From: CADEED01 sp041395625
GTDB taxonomy: Bacteria; Pseudomonadota; Gammaproteobacteria; Steroidobacterales; Steroidobacteraceae
Assembly (NCBI GenBank): GCA_041395625.1
Contig: JAWLAE010000006.1
Span: forward strand, 1 to 64,000
Length of the DNA stretch: 64,000 nt
Reading direction: 5' to 3'
The notes under the pieces were generated by a model. It did not search any database. It had not been told where the DNA came from and worked only from the letters and a program-made list of their open reading frames with translations. Positions 28,748-37,375 of the stretch are shown here, in pieces. Numbering within the stretch: position 1 is the stretch's first letter; the number at the start of each line of letters is the position of its first letter. The translations under genes were made by a program, and so were the position numbers.

Positions 28748-29965
28748 ATGCGGTGCCTGACTGCCGCTTGGGTTTTAGTGGTGGCCGTGCTCGGTGCGGC
28801 TGTCTCAGCAGAGGATCTCCCGATGCAAGAATCGACGTTACAGCCTTTTTCGCGTGGTGACTTGTTCGTTGCCGTCACCGAACTCAACGATCCCAACGAC
28901 GATCACGCGGGCCGCGGCCGGATCATTCAGTACGACGCTGCCGGCCATCAGAAAGGGCTGCTATGGCTGAAGGACACCACGCATCTCGTCGGTGGGCTCA
29001 AGTTCGATCCGCGCGGGGTCTTGTGGGCGTTCGACAGTCAGGAATTCGTGGTACTCAACATTCATTCGAATGGCACAGTGGTCAGGCGCGACGAGTTCCC
29101 ACGACGGCCGTTCTCCCATGTCAACTTCGCGGCTGACGGCACGCTCTATCTGGGCGAGCACGTGGTGGGGTCGACGATCAAGCCCGAGATCGCGGCGCGG
29201 ATGCACACCAAGTTGCCGTTCATGCCTGGCACGGACCGCTTCGGTGATGGGCACGTCTGGCATTTCACACGTGACGGCAAGCTGATCCGCGAGCTGGCGA
29301 CGCAGACGCAAGGCGGCATGGGCGGATTTCTCGGCGTCACCATGTCGGCCATTTCGCCGGACGGCAAGACGCTTGTGTATTGCTCCGAGACCGGCCCGCG
29401 CCTGATGCGGTATGACCTCGTCAACGACAAACAACTGCCGGATCTGCAGTCCTTCCAGCCGCCGTGGCAGGGGCCGCCGGCCATGTTCTTCTCGATGGAA
29501 TATGCGCCGAACGGCATGCTCTACGTGCTGCGGGGCGCACGAATCGAAGTCGTGAACGACGCCGGTGCGACGACGCGGGAGATCGCATTGCCCGGCTTCG
29601 GCTGGGCGATCATGGATATAACCAGCGATGGTCGGTATGGCTACGTAGGCAGCTTCTTCACCGGTGACGTCCTCAAGATCGAGCTGGCATCCGGCGCCCA
29701 TCTAGGCACGATCAAGACTGGGGGCGTCAAGGCGCTTGCTGGCGTGGTCGAGTATCAGGGCGAGGGCACGCGGGCGGCGGCCACTGCCACTACTACTCGA
29801 CGCAAGCAGCCGCGCAAAGTGGCACCGCGCAAGCGTGTCGCGGCCCGCAAGACTGCCAAGAAGAAGACCGTTGCCAAGCGCGCCAAAGCGAAAGCTGTCG
29901 TGCGCCGCGCAGCGAAAGCCAAACGCGTACCGAAGAAGAAGACGACGGCCCGGCGCAAGAAGTGA
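28748..29965 (+). CDS. Exported SMP-30/gluconolactonase-like beta-propeller with histone-H1-like tail
   Basis: The 405-aa product has an N-terminal signal peptide (cleavage after about VSA, residue 21). A repeat-rich six-bladed-propeller domain follows (about 35-335), with repeats such as FDPRGVLWAFDSQEF, FAADGTLYLGEHV and YAPNGMLYVLRGA. This resembles SMP-30/NHL-type sugar-lactone or binding propellers. The last ~60 residues (about 345-405) are almost pure Lys, Arg, Ala, Thr, Pro and Val, for example TAKKKTVAKRAKAKAVVRR, like bacterial histone-H1 tails. No enzymatic residues can be assigned with confidence. The stop overlaps the start of the next gene. Confidence 0.75.
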   Translation: MRCLTAAWVLVVAVLGAAVSAEDLPMQESTLQPFSRGDLFVAVTELNDPNDDHAGRGRIIQYDAAGHQKGLLWLKDTTHLVGGLKFDPRGVLWAFDSQEFVVLNIHSNGTVVRRDEFPRRPFSHVNFAADGTLYLGEHVVGSTIKPEIAARMHTKLPFMPGTDRFGDGHVWHFTRDGKLIRELATQTQGGMGGFLGVTMSAISPDGKTLVYCSETGPRLMRYDLVNDKQLPDLQSFQPPWQGPPAMFFSMEYAPNGMLYVLRGARIEVVNDAGATTREIALPGFGWAIMDITSDGRYGYVGSFFTGDVLKIELASGAHLGTIKTGGVKALAGVVEYQGEGTRAAATATTTRRKQPRKVAPRKRVAARKTAKKKTVAKRAKAKAVVRRAAKAKRVPKKKTTARRKK

Positions 29966-30966
29966 CGTCGCTCGAGCGGCCGGCTGTGCCGCTGTCGATT
30001 CTGGATCTCGTCCCCGTGCGGGTCGGCGAGTCGCCGCGCGAGGCGCTTCCCAGGAGTCTCGAGCTGGCGCAGCATGCCGAGCGACTCGGCTATCGCCGCT
30101 TCTGGGTAGCCGAGCACCACAACATGCCGGGCATTGCGAGCGCCGCCACCTCGGTCGTCATGGGCTATCTGGCAGCCGGCACGCGTGCCATTCGTATCGG
30201 CGCCGGCGGCGTGATGTTGCCTAACCACTCGCCGCTCGTGATCGCCGAGCAGTTTGGTACGCTCGAGTCGCTGTACCCTGGACGCATCGATCTGGGCCTG
30301 GGCCGCGCGCCCGGCACCGACCAGATCACGGTACGCGCCTTGCGTCGCGAGCCGCGCAGCGCCGATCAGTTTCCGCAGGACGTGCAAGAGCTGCAGGCTC
30401 TGTTGGCACCCGTGGAGCCCGGCCAGCCTGTGCAAGCGGTGCCGGGTGGCGGCACGAATGTACCGTTATGGATACTCGGCTCCAGCCTTTACGGTGCGCA
30501 GCTCGCGGCTGCGCTGGGCCTGCCGTATGCGTTCGCGTCGCATTTCGCGCCGGATGCGCTGCACGAGGCGCTGGCGATCTATCGCGATCGATTCCAGCCA
30601 TCGGCGCAGTGCGAGCGGCCGTACGCAATGATTGGCATCAACGTGGTGGCGGCCGATACCAACGCTGCCGCGCAGCGCTTGTTCACGACTGTACAGCAGT
30701 CGTTCGCGCTGCTACGGCGTGGGCAGCGTGGCCTGCAACGACCACCGATCGACGACATAGAGGCTTTCTGGAGCCCAGCCGAAAAACAGTTAGCCACGCA
30801 GATGCTGGCGTATTCAGTCGTTGGTTCGCCGCTCGAGGTGCGAACTGGCATCGAGCAAGTACTGCGCGATACTGGCGCGGACGAGCTGATGGTGGTGGCG
30901 GCGATCCATGATACTGGCGCGAGACTTCGTTCCTACGAAATCCTGGCGGAGGTCATGGCCGGCTAG
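29962..30966 (+). CDS. LLM-class flavin-dependent oxidoreductase (YhbW-like, luciferase family)
   Basis: This 334-aa protein belongs to the bacterial luciferase-like family of FMN- or F420-using monooxygenases. The N-terminus has LSILDLVPVRVGESP. The active-site region FWVAEHHNMPGIASAATSV and the GAGGVMLPNHSPLVIAEQFGT block identify the LLM group 1/YhbW subfamily. GTG 29962 overlaps the propeller gene's stop (GTGA), so it is co-translated with it. The substrate is unknown. Confidence 0.9.
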   Translation: MTSLERPAVPLSILDLVPVRVGESPREALPRSLELAQHAERLGYRRFWVAEHHNMPGIASAATSVVMGYLAAGTRAIRIGAGGVMLPNHSPLVIAEQFGTLESLYPGRIDLGLGRAPGTDQITVRALRREPRSADQFPQDVQELQALLAPVEPGQPVQAVPGGGTNVPLWILGSSLYGAQLAAALGLPYAFASHFAPDALHEALAIYRDRFQPSAQCERPYAMIGINVVAADTNAAAQRLFTTVQQSFALLRRGQRGLQRPPIDDIEAFWSPAEKQLATQMLAYSVVGSPLEVRTGIEQVLRDTGADELMVVAAIHDTGARLRSYEILAEVMAG

Positions 30967-31076
30967 TTACCTGGAATTCGTGACCCATCACACGTTTGCT
31001 GTCTGTCTGCCGCACTACGCTATGTCAAAGGCCTGCGGCTGCATGGCCTGATAACTGGTACGTCAGGAGATACGCC

Positions 31077-31607
31077 ATGAAGACACTTGCCACGGCTTTG
31101 TTCACCACATTCATTGCCGCCAACGCCGCTGCGACTGGCACGACAGCAAATGCGGGCTTCGATCGTGCTCGCCGCGCGATGCCCAGTACGATCACAGTGG
31201 CCGTCGACGGCCTGTCGTGCAGGTCGTCAATGGGATCCGGCACGTTCGCGGTGCGCAGCTGGTCGTGGGGCGCAGCCAACGAATCGACCAGCAGTGGCAG
31301 CGGGGGTGGTTCCGGGCGTGCAATGGTCAGCAACCTATCGATCAAGAAAGCATTCGATGCTTGCAGTGCATCGTTGTTCGGTTCGGTCACGACGGGGCGC
31401 TTCTATCCACGTGTCACGCTCACGCAGCAGGATGCCGGCGGTAATCTCGTCGCCACGGTTGAGCTTTCTGCGGCACTCGTAACGTCCTGGACGGTGGGAT
31501 CTAGCGTTCGTGACACTGCGCCCGATGAGGCCGTTTCGTTCTCATACCGCGAAGTCTGCGTATCGAGCCTCGACTCCCCGCGGCAGTGCTTCGACACGCG
31601 CGGCTGA
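31077..31607 (+). CDS. Exported Hcp-like (T6SS tube family) protein
   Basis: The 176-aa product has a signal peptide (MKTLATALFTTFIAANAAA). Its mature part resembles Hcp1-type proteins: AVRSWSWGAANESTSS corresponds to the family VLSFSWG segment, then a Ser/Gly-rich loop, LSIKKAFDACSASL, TLTQQDAGGN and SFSYREVCV as in the usual barrel strands. A ribosome site (AGGAGA) precedes ATG 31077. No other type VI gene is near. Classical Hcp lacks a signal peptide, so this is probably a secreted Hcp-fold protein with another role. Assignment is by motif memory. Confidence 0.6.
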   Translation: MKTLATALFTTFIAANAAATGTTANAGFDRARRAMPSTITVAVDGLSCRSSMGSGTFAVRSWSWGAANESTSSGSGGGSGRAMVSNLSIKKAFDACSASLFGSVTTGRFYPRVTLTQQDAGGNLVATVELSAALVTSWTVGSSVRDTAPDEAVSFSYREVCVSSLDSPRQCFDTRG

Positions 31608-31618
31608 GCGCGTTGTTC

Positions 31619-31653
31619 CGCGAGTAGCCGGCTTCAGGCCGGCTACTTCTCGC
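31619..31653 (+). terminator. Strong hairpin after the Hcp-like gene
   Basis: GTAGCCGGC (31624-31632), loop TTCAG, and GCCGGCTAC (31638-31646) form a perfect nine-pair stem; flanking GCGAG and CTCGC can extend it. Only a weak T stretch follows. Position 12 bases after the stop supports a terminator. Confidence 0.6.
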
Positions 31654-31861
31654 GCCCAATCACACCCATCTGTGTATTGGGAAACAGCCAACCACCTTGG
31701 TCAAGTTTGGGCGCCGGAAGCTGGGCGGTCTTGGATGCCAGTCGACGTGCAATTCGCATCTGACGTCATGTTGTACCGTGCAGTAGACTGAAGTGGTTTG
31801 AGCATGGGCTGATGGTATCGCAATGCTGCGGTGCTGCTCGCGTCGTGTGCGAGGTCTGCGG

Positions 31862-32407
31862 ATGATCTATGTGTTGGGCGATAAGCGCGTCGAGACGGCC
31901 TCCGCCGACTGGTACGTGGCGCCGAGTGCCGACGTCATTGGGTCGGTACGGTTGGGTCATGAGACGTCGGTGTGGTTCCAGTGTGTGCTGCGCGGCGACT
32001 CGGACTGGATCGAGATCGGCGATGGCACCAATGTGCAGGACGGCACGATCATTCACACCGACCAAGGTTCGCCGACGCGGGTTGGCGCAGGCGTCACGAT
32101 CGGCCATCGCGCGTTTCTGCACAGTTGTACGGTGGGGGACGAGTCGATGATCGCCAATGGCGCGATGGTGCTGGATCGGGTGACGATCGGGCGGAACTGT
32201 GTCATTGCCGCTGGTGCCCTGATACCGCCGGACAAGACCATTCCAGACGGCTCGGTCGTCATGGGTGCGCCCGGCAGAATCGTGCGCGAGACCAGCGCGC
32301 AGGACTTGCAAATGATCGCGCGTGCCGGCGCGATTTACCGCCAGCGCGCAAAGGAGTACGTTGCCGCGCTCGGTCGGGACTCGCGCGCTATCGACGCGCA
32401 ACGCTGA
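31862..32407 (+). CDS. Gamma-class carbonic anhydrase family protein
   Basis: This 181-aa left-handed beta-helix protein of the gamma-carbonic-anhydrase/PaaY/YrdA family has hexapeptide repeats throughout. The zinc ligands are visible: His65 in GTIIHTD, His82 and His87 in IGHRAFLHSC. GDG(T)NVQD is the family consensus. It forms trimers; many members hydrate CO2 or act as acyl-transferase-like proteins. ATG 31862 matches the family start (MIYVLGDKRV). It is convergent with phzF. Confidence 0.9.
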   Translation: MIYVLGDKRVETASADWYVAPSADVIGSVRLGHETSVWFQCVLRGDSDWIEIGDGTNVQDGTIIHTDQGSPTRVGAGVTIGHRAFLHSCTVGDESMIANGAMVLDRVTIGRNCVIAAGALIPPDKTIPDGSVVMGAPGRIVRETSAQDLQMIARAGAIYRQRAKEYVAALGRDSRAIDAQR

Positions 32408-32467
32408 CTTGGTGAGTTCGACCTAAAGAGACACAACGAATGTGTCTGAGAAATATGAGTCCAGCGC

Positions 32468-33358
32468 CTACAGCGTCAGCGTTGTCTCGAAGACAATCTC
32501 GGCCTGACCGATGATCAGGACGCTGTCCAGTTTACCATCCACGAGTTTGAGCTCGATCTCCACACGACCGGCGCGTTTGAGATAGTGGCCTTGCGCACCT
32601 ACGAATCGCACTGAGTGGTTATCATGCGGCAATAGCTGGTTGGCGACGAGGTAGGCGCCGAGCAGGCCATGCGCATTGCCGCTGACCGGATCCTCGGGAA
32701 TGCCCAATGCGGGGCAGAACATCCGCGATTCGATCTGGACATCCGCAACTTTAGGCGCCAGTGTGAACACGAAAAAGCCCGATGCACCCAACTGCGCGGA
32801 CAGCGTCGTCAAACGTGCGAAGTCTGGCTTCAATTGTTTCAGCTGGTCCGGCCCACGCACACCAACTAACAACCGAGTGCTGCTGCTGCCAGCGATCCGC
32901 AGTGGGCAACGCGAGTCGAGATCCGCGCTCGACAGCGCCAAGGCGTCGAGCACTGCCATGCGTTCCCGATCGTTCAATTCCCGGCCCAGCGGCGGCGCGG
33001 GCTGACGAATAGCAATCTGGCGCGCTGCATCCGTGCCACGTACGTCGACGGTGACGATGCCGGATTTCTGTCGCTGCCGGATCGCGTGCCGCGGTCGGCC
33101 GTCGCGCGACAAGACATAGTGGGTGGCAACCGTTGCGTGGCCAACGAAACTGCTCTCGGTGCGCGGGGTGAAAAAACGCACACGCAAATCGTGATCGTCG
33201 CCGTCGGCGGCGAGCACGAACGCCGTATCGGCATTGTTGAGTTCGCGTGCCACAGCCAGCATCTCGGCATCGCTCAGCTGATCGGCATCGAGCACGACGC
33301 CGGCTGGATTGCCGGTGAAGCGCGTACGTGTGAAGGCATCCACCTGGAAAACTTGCAT
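32468..33358 (-). CDS. PhzF-family isomerase/epimerase
   Basis: This 296-aa protein of the PhzF/YddE family has two similar barrel-like halves. The N-terminus QVDAFTRTRFTGNPAGVV and the GHATVATHYVL motif are diagnostic. Near residue 45 the family usually has S/P-E-T-A-F, with catalytic Glu; here it reads NNADTAFV, with Asp in that position. The second conserved block is CPALGIPEDPVSGNAHG. ATG 33358 is chosen over GTG 33370. It is divergent from the thiamine operon. Confidence 0.9.
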   Translation of the reverse strand: MQVFQVDAFTRTRFTGNPAGVVLDADQLSDAEMLAVARELNNADTAFVLAADGDDHDLRVRFFTPRTESSFVGHATVATHYVLSRDGRPRHAIRQRQKSGIVTVDVRGTDAARQIAIRQPAPPLGRELNDRERMAVLDALALSSADLDSRCPLRIAGSSSTRLLVGVRGPDQLKQLKPDFARLTTLSAQLGASGFFVFTLAPKVADVQIESRMFCPALGIPEDPVSGNAHGLLGAYLVANQLLPHDNHSVRFVGAQGHYLKRAGRVEIELKLVDGKLDSVLIIGQAEIVFETTLTL

Positions 33359-33492
33359 GCTGCGGGTCACGGCAGTTACTCGCGGGTGACGATCAGAATC
33401 GAGGCGCGCAGTTTAGTCATTTTGAGCCGTCGCACAATGACCGGCGGTATTTCTTCACATCCGGGCCATTTGCGACTACGATGCCGGTAACT

Positions 33493-33582
33493 CGTCGGGG
33501 CGGCCCCTTGGTGTCAGGGCCTGAGACGTCAGTTTGGCTGACGAACCCGTAGAACCTGATCCGGTTAGTACCGGCGTAGGGA
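33493..33582 (+). promoter_or_regulatory. TPP riboswitch (THI element)
   Basis: The conserved THI-box elements are present in order: GGGG at 33497-33500, CTGAGA at 33521-33526, an optional P3-type arm CGTCAG/CTGACG at 33527-33543, and the segments GAACCTGATCC and CCGGCGTAGGGA at 33552-33582. The RNA senses thiamine pyrophosphate and reduces expression when it is plentiful. The AGGGA 3' end of the element sits directly before ATG 33584, so ligand binding could mask the ribosome site. It controls the downstream four-gene thiamine operon. Confidence 0.93.
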
Positions 33583-33583
33583 T

Positions 33584-35659
33584 ATGCAGTCACCCATATT
33601 GCAGTTGTGTTTCATTTCCGCGCTGGCATTCGCGCCGGCGGCCTCCTGCCTTGCCCAGGCTGACCAGACACTGGAGGAAGTGGTGGTAACGGCGCAACTT
33701 CGCGACCGGCCGGAATCCGCTGTGACGGCGAGCACGACGGTACTGCGGGCAGCAGTACTGCAGAATGCCGGTCAGCAGCACCTCGCCGATGTGCTGGCTT
33801 TGGTGCCGAATTTGAACTGGGCCGCCGGCAGTTCCCGGCCGCGGTATTTTCAGCTGCGTGGTATTGGCGAGCTCGAGCAGTGGCAGGGGGCACCGAACCC
33901 CTCGGTCGGTTTCCTGATCGATGACGTCGATTTTTCTGGCGTCGGCATGCCGGCAACGCTGTTCGATATCGAGCAGGTCGAAGTGCTGCGTGGCCCGCAG
34001 GGTGTGGCGTACGGTGCGAACGCACTGGCGGGACTGATTTCAATCCGCTCACGGGCACCGACCGAGCACTTCGAAGCACGCCTGCAGGCGGATGCGGGTG
34101 ACTATGGCCTCCACGGACTGGGCGGTGTGGTGAGCGGCCCGCTCGGTGAGTCACTCGATGGCGTCTACCGCGTGGCCGCGCAGCGCCAGCGGAGCGACGG
34201 ATTTCGTGAGAATGACTATCTCGGCCGCGATGACACCAACGGTTATGATGAAACGACACTCCGTGCGCGCTTGCGGCTGGCGGTCGGCAATGATCTGACG
34301 GCCAATCTCGCGACGTTCTGGGTCGACACGGATAACGGCTACGATGCATTCTCGATCGACAATTCGCGCACGACGCTGTCCGACCAGCCCGGCCGCGATG
34401 CGCAGCGCTCGCGCGGCGCGGCGTTGCGATTCGACTACGCGGGCTGGCAGTCCGCGGCGTTGCGCGCCGTCAGTGCGGTCGCAGACTCGCGCAGCAACTA
34501 TTCTTTCGACGGGGACTGGGGCAACGATCTGAGCTGGGGCGCCAGCGGACCTTATGACTTCACGCAGGCGTTTGCGCGCCAGCGGCTGACAATCAGTCAG
34601 GATTTGCGAATCACGTCGGCCGAGTCCGCGCCGCTCGATTGGACTGTCGGCGTGTATGCACTGCGATTGACAGAAGATGGGACGCAGCTGGACCGCTACA
34701 ATGGCACCACGTTGCGCGACCTGACGAGTGAGTATCGCGCCACCAACGTCGCCTTGTACGGCGAGCTGGCTACCGAGTTGGCGACCGCGACGACCGTATC
34801 CGCTGGCGTGCGCCTCGAGCATCGGGCGGCGAGCTACCATGACAGTGATGGCGAAAGTGTTGCTCCTGATGAGACTCTGTGGGGCGGCAGTCTGACAGTT
34901 CGTCGTCTTCTCAGCACTAACCACTCCGTCTATGCGACCGTTGGCCGCGGCTACAAGGCTGGAGGTTTCAACATCGGCGCCGTCATTCCGGCTGCGCAGC
35001 GCCAGTTTACGGCAGAGTATCTGGACAGCGTCGAGCTCGGGCTGCGAACGCGCAGCGTCGACGGGCGGTTGAGCGGCGCTCTGGCCCTGTTCTCGATGTT
35101 GCGTCGTGATCAGCAGGTCGAGAATTCGACTCAGCTGACTCCGGGCGATCCGCTCACTTTCGTGTACTTCACGGACAACGCAGCGCGCGGTCGCAACCAG
35201 GGTCTGGAGGGATCCTTTGATTGGCGCGTAACACCGCGGTGGTCCATCGATGGGTCGTTAGGGTTGCTGCGGGCGATTTATCGTGAGTATGTCAATGCGG
35301 GGCGCGACCTTGCGGGTCGCGAGCAACCGCATGCACCTGGTTACCAGTATTCGCTCGCCGCAGAGTACCGGCATCCGCATGGCTGGTTCGTGCGTACAGA
35401 CGTCGCCGGCCGCGATGCCTTTTATTTCTCCGCGAGCCACGATCAGCGCTCGGAGCCGTATACACTGACGAATCTGAAGCTCGGCTACGCAGGGCTAGCT
35501 GCGACGGTCGAGTTTTGGGTTCGCAACGTGTTCGACGTGGAATACTCCCAACGCGGCTTTTTCTTCGGCAACGAGCCGCCGGACTTTCCGGAAAAGCGCT
35601 ATACACAAGCTGGCGACCCACGGCAGCTCGGCGTTACTGTTCGTTATGTCTGGCAGTAG
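33584..35659 (+). CDS. TonB-dependent outer-membrane receptor, predicted thiamine transporter
   Basis: The 691-aa product has a signal peptide (cut after about residue 26, AQA) and a TonB-box-like LEEVVVTAQ. A plug domain follows at about 45-155, with motifs FQLRGIGELEQ and VEVLRGPQGVAYGANALAG. A 22-strand barrel includes GYKAGGFNIG, near the usual SY(K)AG signature, and ends VRYVWQ. It imports a scarce ligand across the outer membrane using TonB energy. The riboswitch immediately before it and the thiamine-related genes after it assign thiamine or a derivative as ligand; this is inference from context. Confidence 0.9.
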   Translation: MQSPILQLCFISALAFAPAASCLAQADQTLEEVVVTAQLRDRPESAVTASTTVLRAAVLQNAGQQHLADVLALVPNLNWAAGSSRPRYFQLRGIGELEQWQGAPNPSVGFLIDDVDFSGVGMPATLFDIEQVEVLRGPQGVAYGANALAGLISIRSRAPTEHFEARLQADAGDYGLHGLGGVVSGPLGESLDGVYRVAAQRQRSDGFRENDYLGRDDTNGYDETTLRARLRLAVGNDLTANLATFWVDTDNGYDAFSIDNSRTTLSDQPGRDAQRSRGAALRFDYAGWQSAALRAVSAVADSRSNYSFDGDWGNDLSWGASGPYDFTQAFARQRLTISQDLRITSAESAPLDWTVGVYALRLTEDGTQLDRYNGTTLRDLTSEYRATNVALYGELATELATATTVSAGVRLEHRAASYHDSDGESVAPDETLWGGSLTVRRLLSTNHSVYATVGRGYKAGGFNIGAVIPAAQRQFTAEYLDSVELGLRTRSVDGRLSGALALFSMLRRDQQVENSTQLTPGDPLTFVYFTDNAARGRNQGLEGSFDWRVTPRWSIDGSLGLLRAIYREYVNAGRDLAGREQPHAPGYQYSLAAEYRHPHGWFVRTDVAGRDAFYFSASHDQRSEPYTLTNLKLGYAGLAATVEFWVRNVFDVEYSQRGFFFGNEPPDFPEKRYTQAGDPRQLGVTVRYVWQ

Positions 35660-35675
35660 CAGTGAGTGCGACAAG

Positions 35676-35921
35676 ATGGAAATCGGCGTTGAGATCAGTC
35701 TCTATCCACTCGACCGCGAGTTCATACCGGTAATCACCCGCTTCATCGATCGTCTCAACCAGGACTGCAGGCTCAAAGTCGTGACCACCAGCATGAGTAC
35801 CCAGATCTTTGGTCCCTATGACCTTGTCATGGCGCTACTCACGCAGGAGTTGCGACCGGTGTTCGACCGCGATGGGAAGTCGGTATTCGTGCTGAAGATC
35901 CTCGGCCCGCTGGTGGCGTAA
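35676..35921 (+). CDS. Thiamine-binding protein, YkoF/MTH1187 (DUF77) family
   Basis: This 81-aa protein is a single YkoF/MTH1187-type domain: VEISLYPLDREFIPVITRF followed by later VTTSMSTQIFGPYDLVMALL. Family members bind thiamine in a ferredoxin-like fold. No signal peptide or membrane helix is seen, so it should act in the cytoplasm. It lies between the receptor and the permease in the TPP-riboswitch operon, which makes a thiamine role very likely. ATG 35676 fits the family start; ATG 35646, overlapping the receptor stop, is an alternative giving 91 aa. Confidence 0.82.
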   Translation: MEIGVEISLYPLDREFIPVITRFIDRLNQDCRLKVVTTSMSTQIFGPYDLVMALLTQELRPVFDRDGKSVFVLKILGPLVA

Positions 35922-35924
35922 CAA

Positions 35925-36527
35925 ATGCTCGAGGCCGTCCTTGCGGGGCTTGCGGCCAGCTCGCCGCTCGAAGTTCTCGCCTTGATCCTCGGTGTAGCCT
36001 ATTCGCTGTTGGCAGTGCGCCGCAATCGGCTGTGCTGGCTAGCCGGCGCGGGCAGTTCGATGTTGCTGGCTGGCCTCGCCGCCAGTCGTCAGTTGCCGAT
36101 GCAGGCGCTGCTGCAGATCTACTATGTCTTGATGTCCGCCTACGGCTGGTGGCATTGGACGAAGCAGTCCGGGGCTGCGCAAATCAAGGTGGGGTTCTGG
36201 CCGCTGCGCCGCCATCTTGCCGCGGCGGTCGTGCTCGGCGCGCTGGCTTGGGCGACCTCGAGCTATCTCGCCGCCGAGACCGATGCGGCTTGGCCACGCC
36301 TCGATTCGGCTGCCACTTGGTTCAGCCTCTATGCGACGCTGTTGGTGGCGCGCGCCAGGATCGAAAACTGGCTGTACTGGATCGTAACCGACACGGTGCT
36401 CGTGTTCTTGTACGCGGCGCAAGGGCTGTATTTTGCGTCACTGCTTTTCGCGCTCTACATCGTCATTGCTTGCATCGGTCTGGCAACCTGGTGGCGGCAG
36501 TATCGGCGGGAGGCGGCGCCAGGGTGA
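35925..36527 (+). CDS. pnuT: PnuC/PnuT-family thiamine permease
   Basis: This 200-aa integral membrane protein has about six to seven helices. The PnuC signature LQIYYVLMSAYGWWHW is present at about residues 62-77, as is AW-rich YWIVTDTVLVFLYAAQGLY near the end. PnuC proteins move nicotinamide riboside or, in PnuT, thiamine by facilitated diffusion, and rely on intracellular phosphorylation to trap the substrate. The TPP riboswitch operon and the kinase gene next to it (overlapping by four bases) support the PnuT assignment over nicotinamide riboside. Confidence 0.88.
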   Translation: MLEAVLAGLAASSPLEVLALILGVAYSLLAVRRNRLCWLAGAGSSMLLAGLAASRQLPMQALLQIYYVLMSAYGWWHWTKQSGAAQIKVGFWPLRRHLAAAVVLGALAWATSSYLAAETDAAWPRLDSAATWFSLYATLLVARARIENWLYWIVTDTVLVFLYAAQGLYFASLLFALYIVIACIGLATWWRQYRREAAPG

Positions 36528-37375
36528 TTCCTTCCGACATTTTGCGGTACGTGCCAGGCTGCGAATCAGGCGAAGCGCCGTTGTCGATCAAGCCGCTGGC
36601 CGGTGGTCTCAGCAATCGAACAGCGCGGGTGCATACACCGTGCGGCCGCTTCGTCGTGCGATTGCACTCGGAGGCTTCGACCAACCCTGCGGTCGATCGG
36701 CAACGTGAACTCGAGCTGCACCAACATGCGGCGGCGGCCGGTTTGGCGCCGAAGATCGTCGCCGCCGATGGCGAGGGTCGGTTCCTGGTCACGGAGTTCA
36801 TCGACGGGCAAGGCTGGAGTGCCGCCAATTTCGCGAACGTCGCCGATCTGCGCGTGCTGGCGCACCGCCTCCGCTTGCTGCATGCACTTCCGGCACCGGG
36901 TATACCGTGTCACGAGCCGATGGACGTGGTGCATGCCTACGTCGCGACTATCTCGCGGCTTGCGCCAGCCGAGGTGGTTGATCTCGCTGCATTGTCGGAG
37001 CGTGGCGCGCGATTGCTCGACGTTGCAGAGAGTACGTCGCGCGTCAGTTCAATCGTCCACAACGATCTCGACCACCGTAATCTGATCGCCGCAGGGCAAC
37101 TTTATCTGCTCGATTGGGAGTACGCTCGGATCGCCGACCCATTGCTCGATCTGGCCTGTGTGCTGTCCTACTACCCCGAGGCTGTGCGCCACAGCGAGCT
37201 GCTGCTCGATGAGTCCGGATTACGGGTGCAAGGCGCCACGACCGCGATGCTGCTTGCGCTCGCCGACTGGCACTTGTTGGTAAGCTATCTCTGGTATCGC
37301 GCGCGGCGCGCGCGCGGCTATTCGGACGCGGCAAGCCGCGCAGCTGAGGGCTTTATGCGACGGCGCCTGCCGTGA
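36524..37375 (+). CDS. Thiamine kinase-like phosphotransferase (APH/choline kinase fold)
   Basis: This 283-aa kinase has the aminoglycoside phosphotransferase/choline kinase fold. The N-lobe LSIKPLAGGLSNRTARV resembles the nucleotide-binding region. The catalytic loop is IVHNDLDHRNLI (H-x-D-L-x3-N) and the metal motif is LLDWEYARIADPLLDLA, as in E. coli ThiK. GTG 36524 overlaps the permease stop. It most likely phosphorylates thiamine to thiamine monophosphate, which would retain the imported vitamin and feed ThiL. That exact reaction is inferred from the operon. Confidence 0.85.
   Translation: MIPSDILRYVPGCESGEAPLSIKPLAGGLSNRTARVHTPCGRFVVRLHSEASTNPAVDRQRELELHQHAAAAGLAPKIVAADGEGRFLVTEFIDGQGWSAANFANVADLRVLAHRLRLLHALPAPGIPCHEPMDVVHAYVATISRLAPAEVVDLAALSERGARLLDVAESTSRVSSIVHNDLDHRNLIAAGQLYLLDWEYARIADPLLDLACVLSYYPEAVRHSELLLDESGLRVQGATTAMLLALADWHLLVSYLWYRARRARGYSDAASRAAEGFMRRRLP

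Noticed and set aside
31619..31653. A regulatory RNA at the hairpin after the Hcp-like gene
   Set aside because: A simple stem right after a stop is better explained as a terminator.
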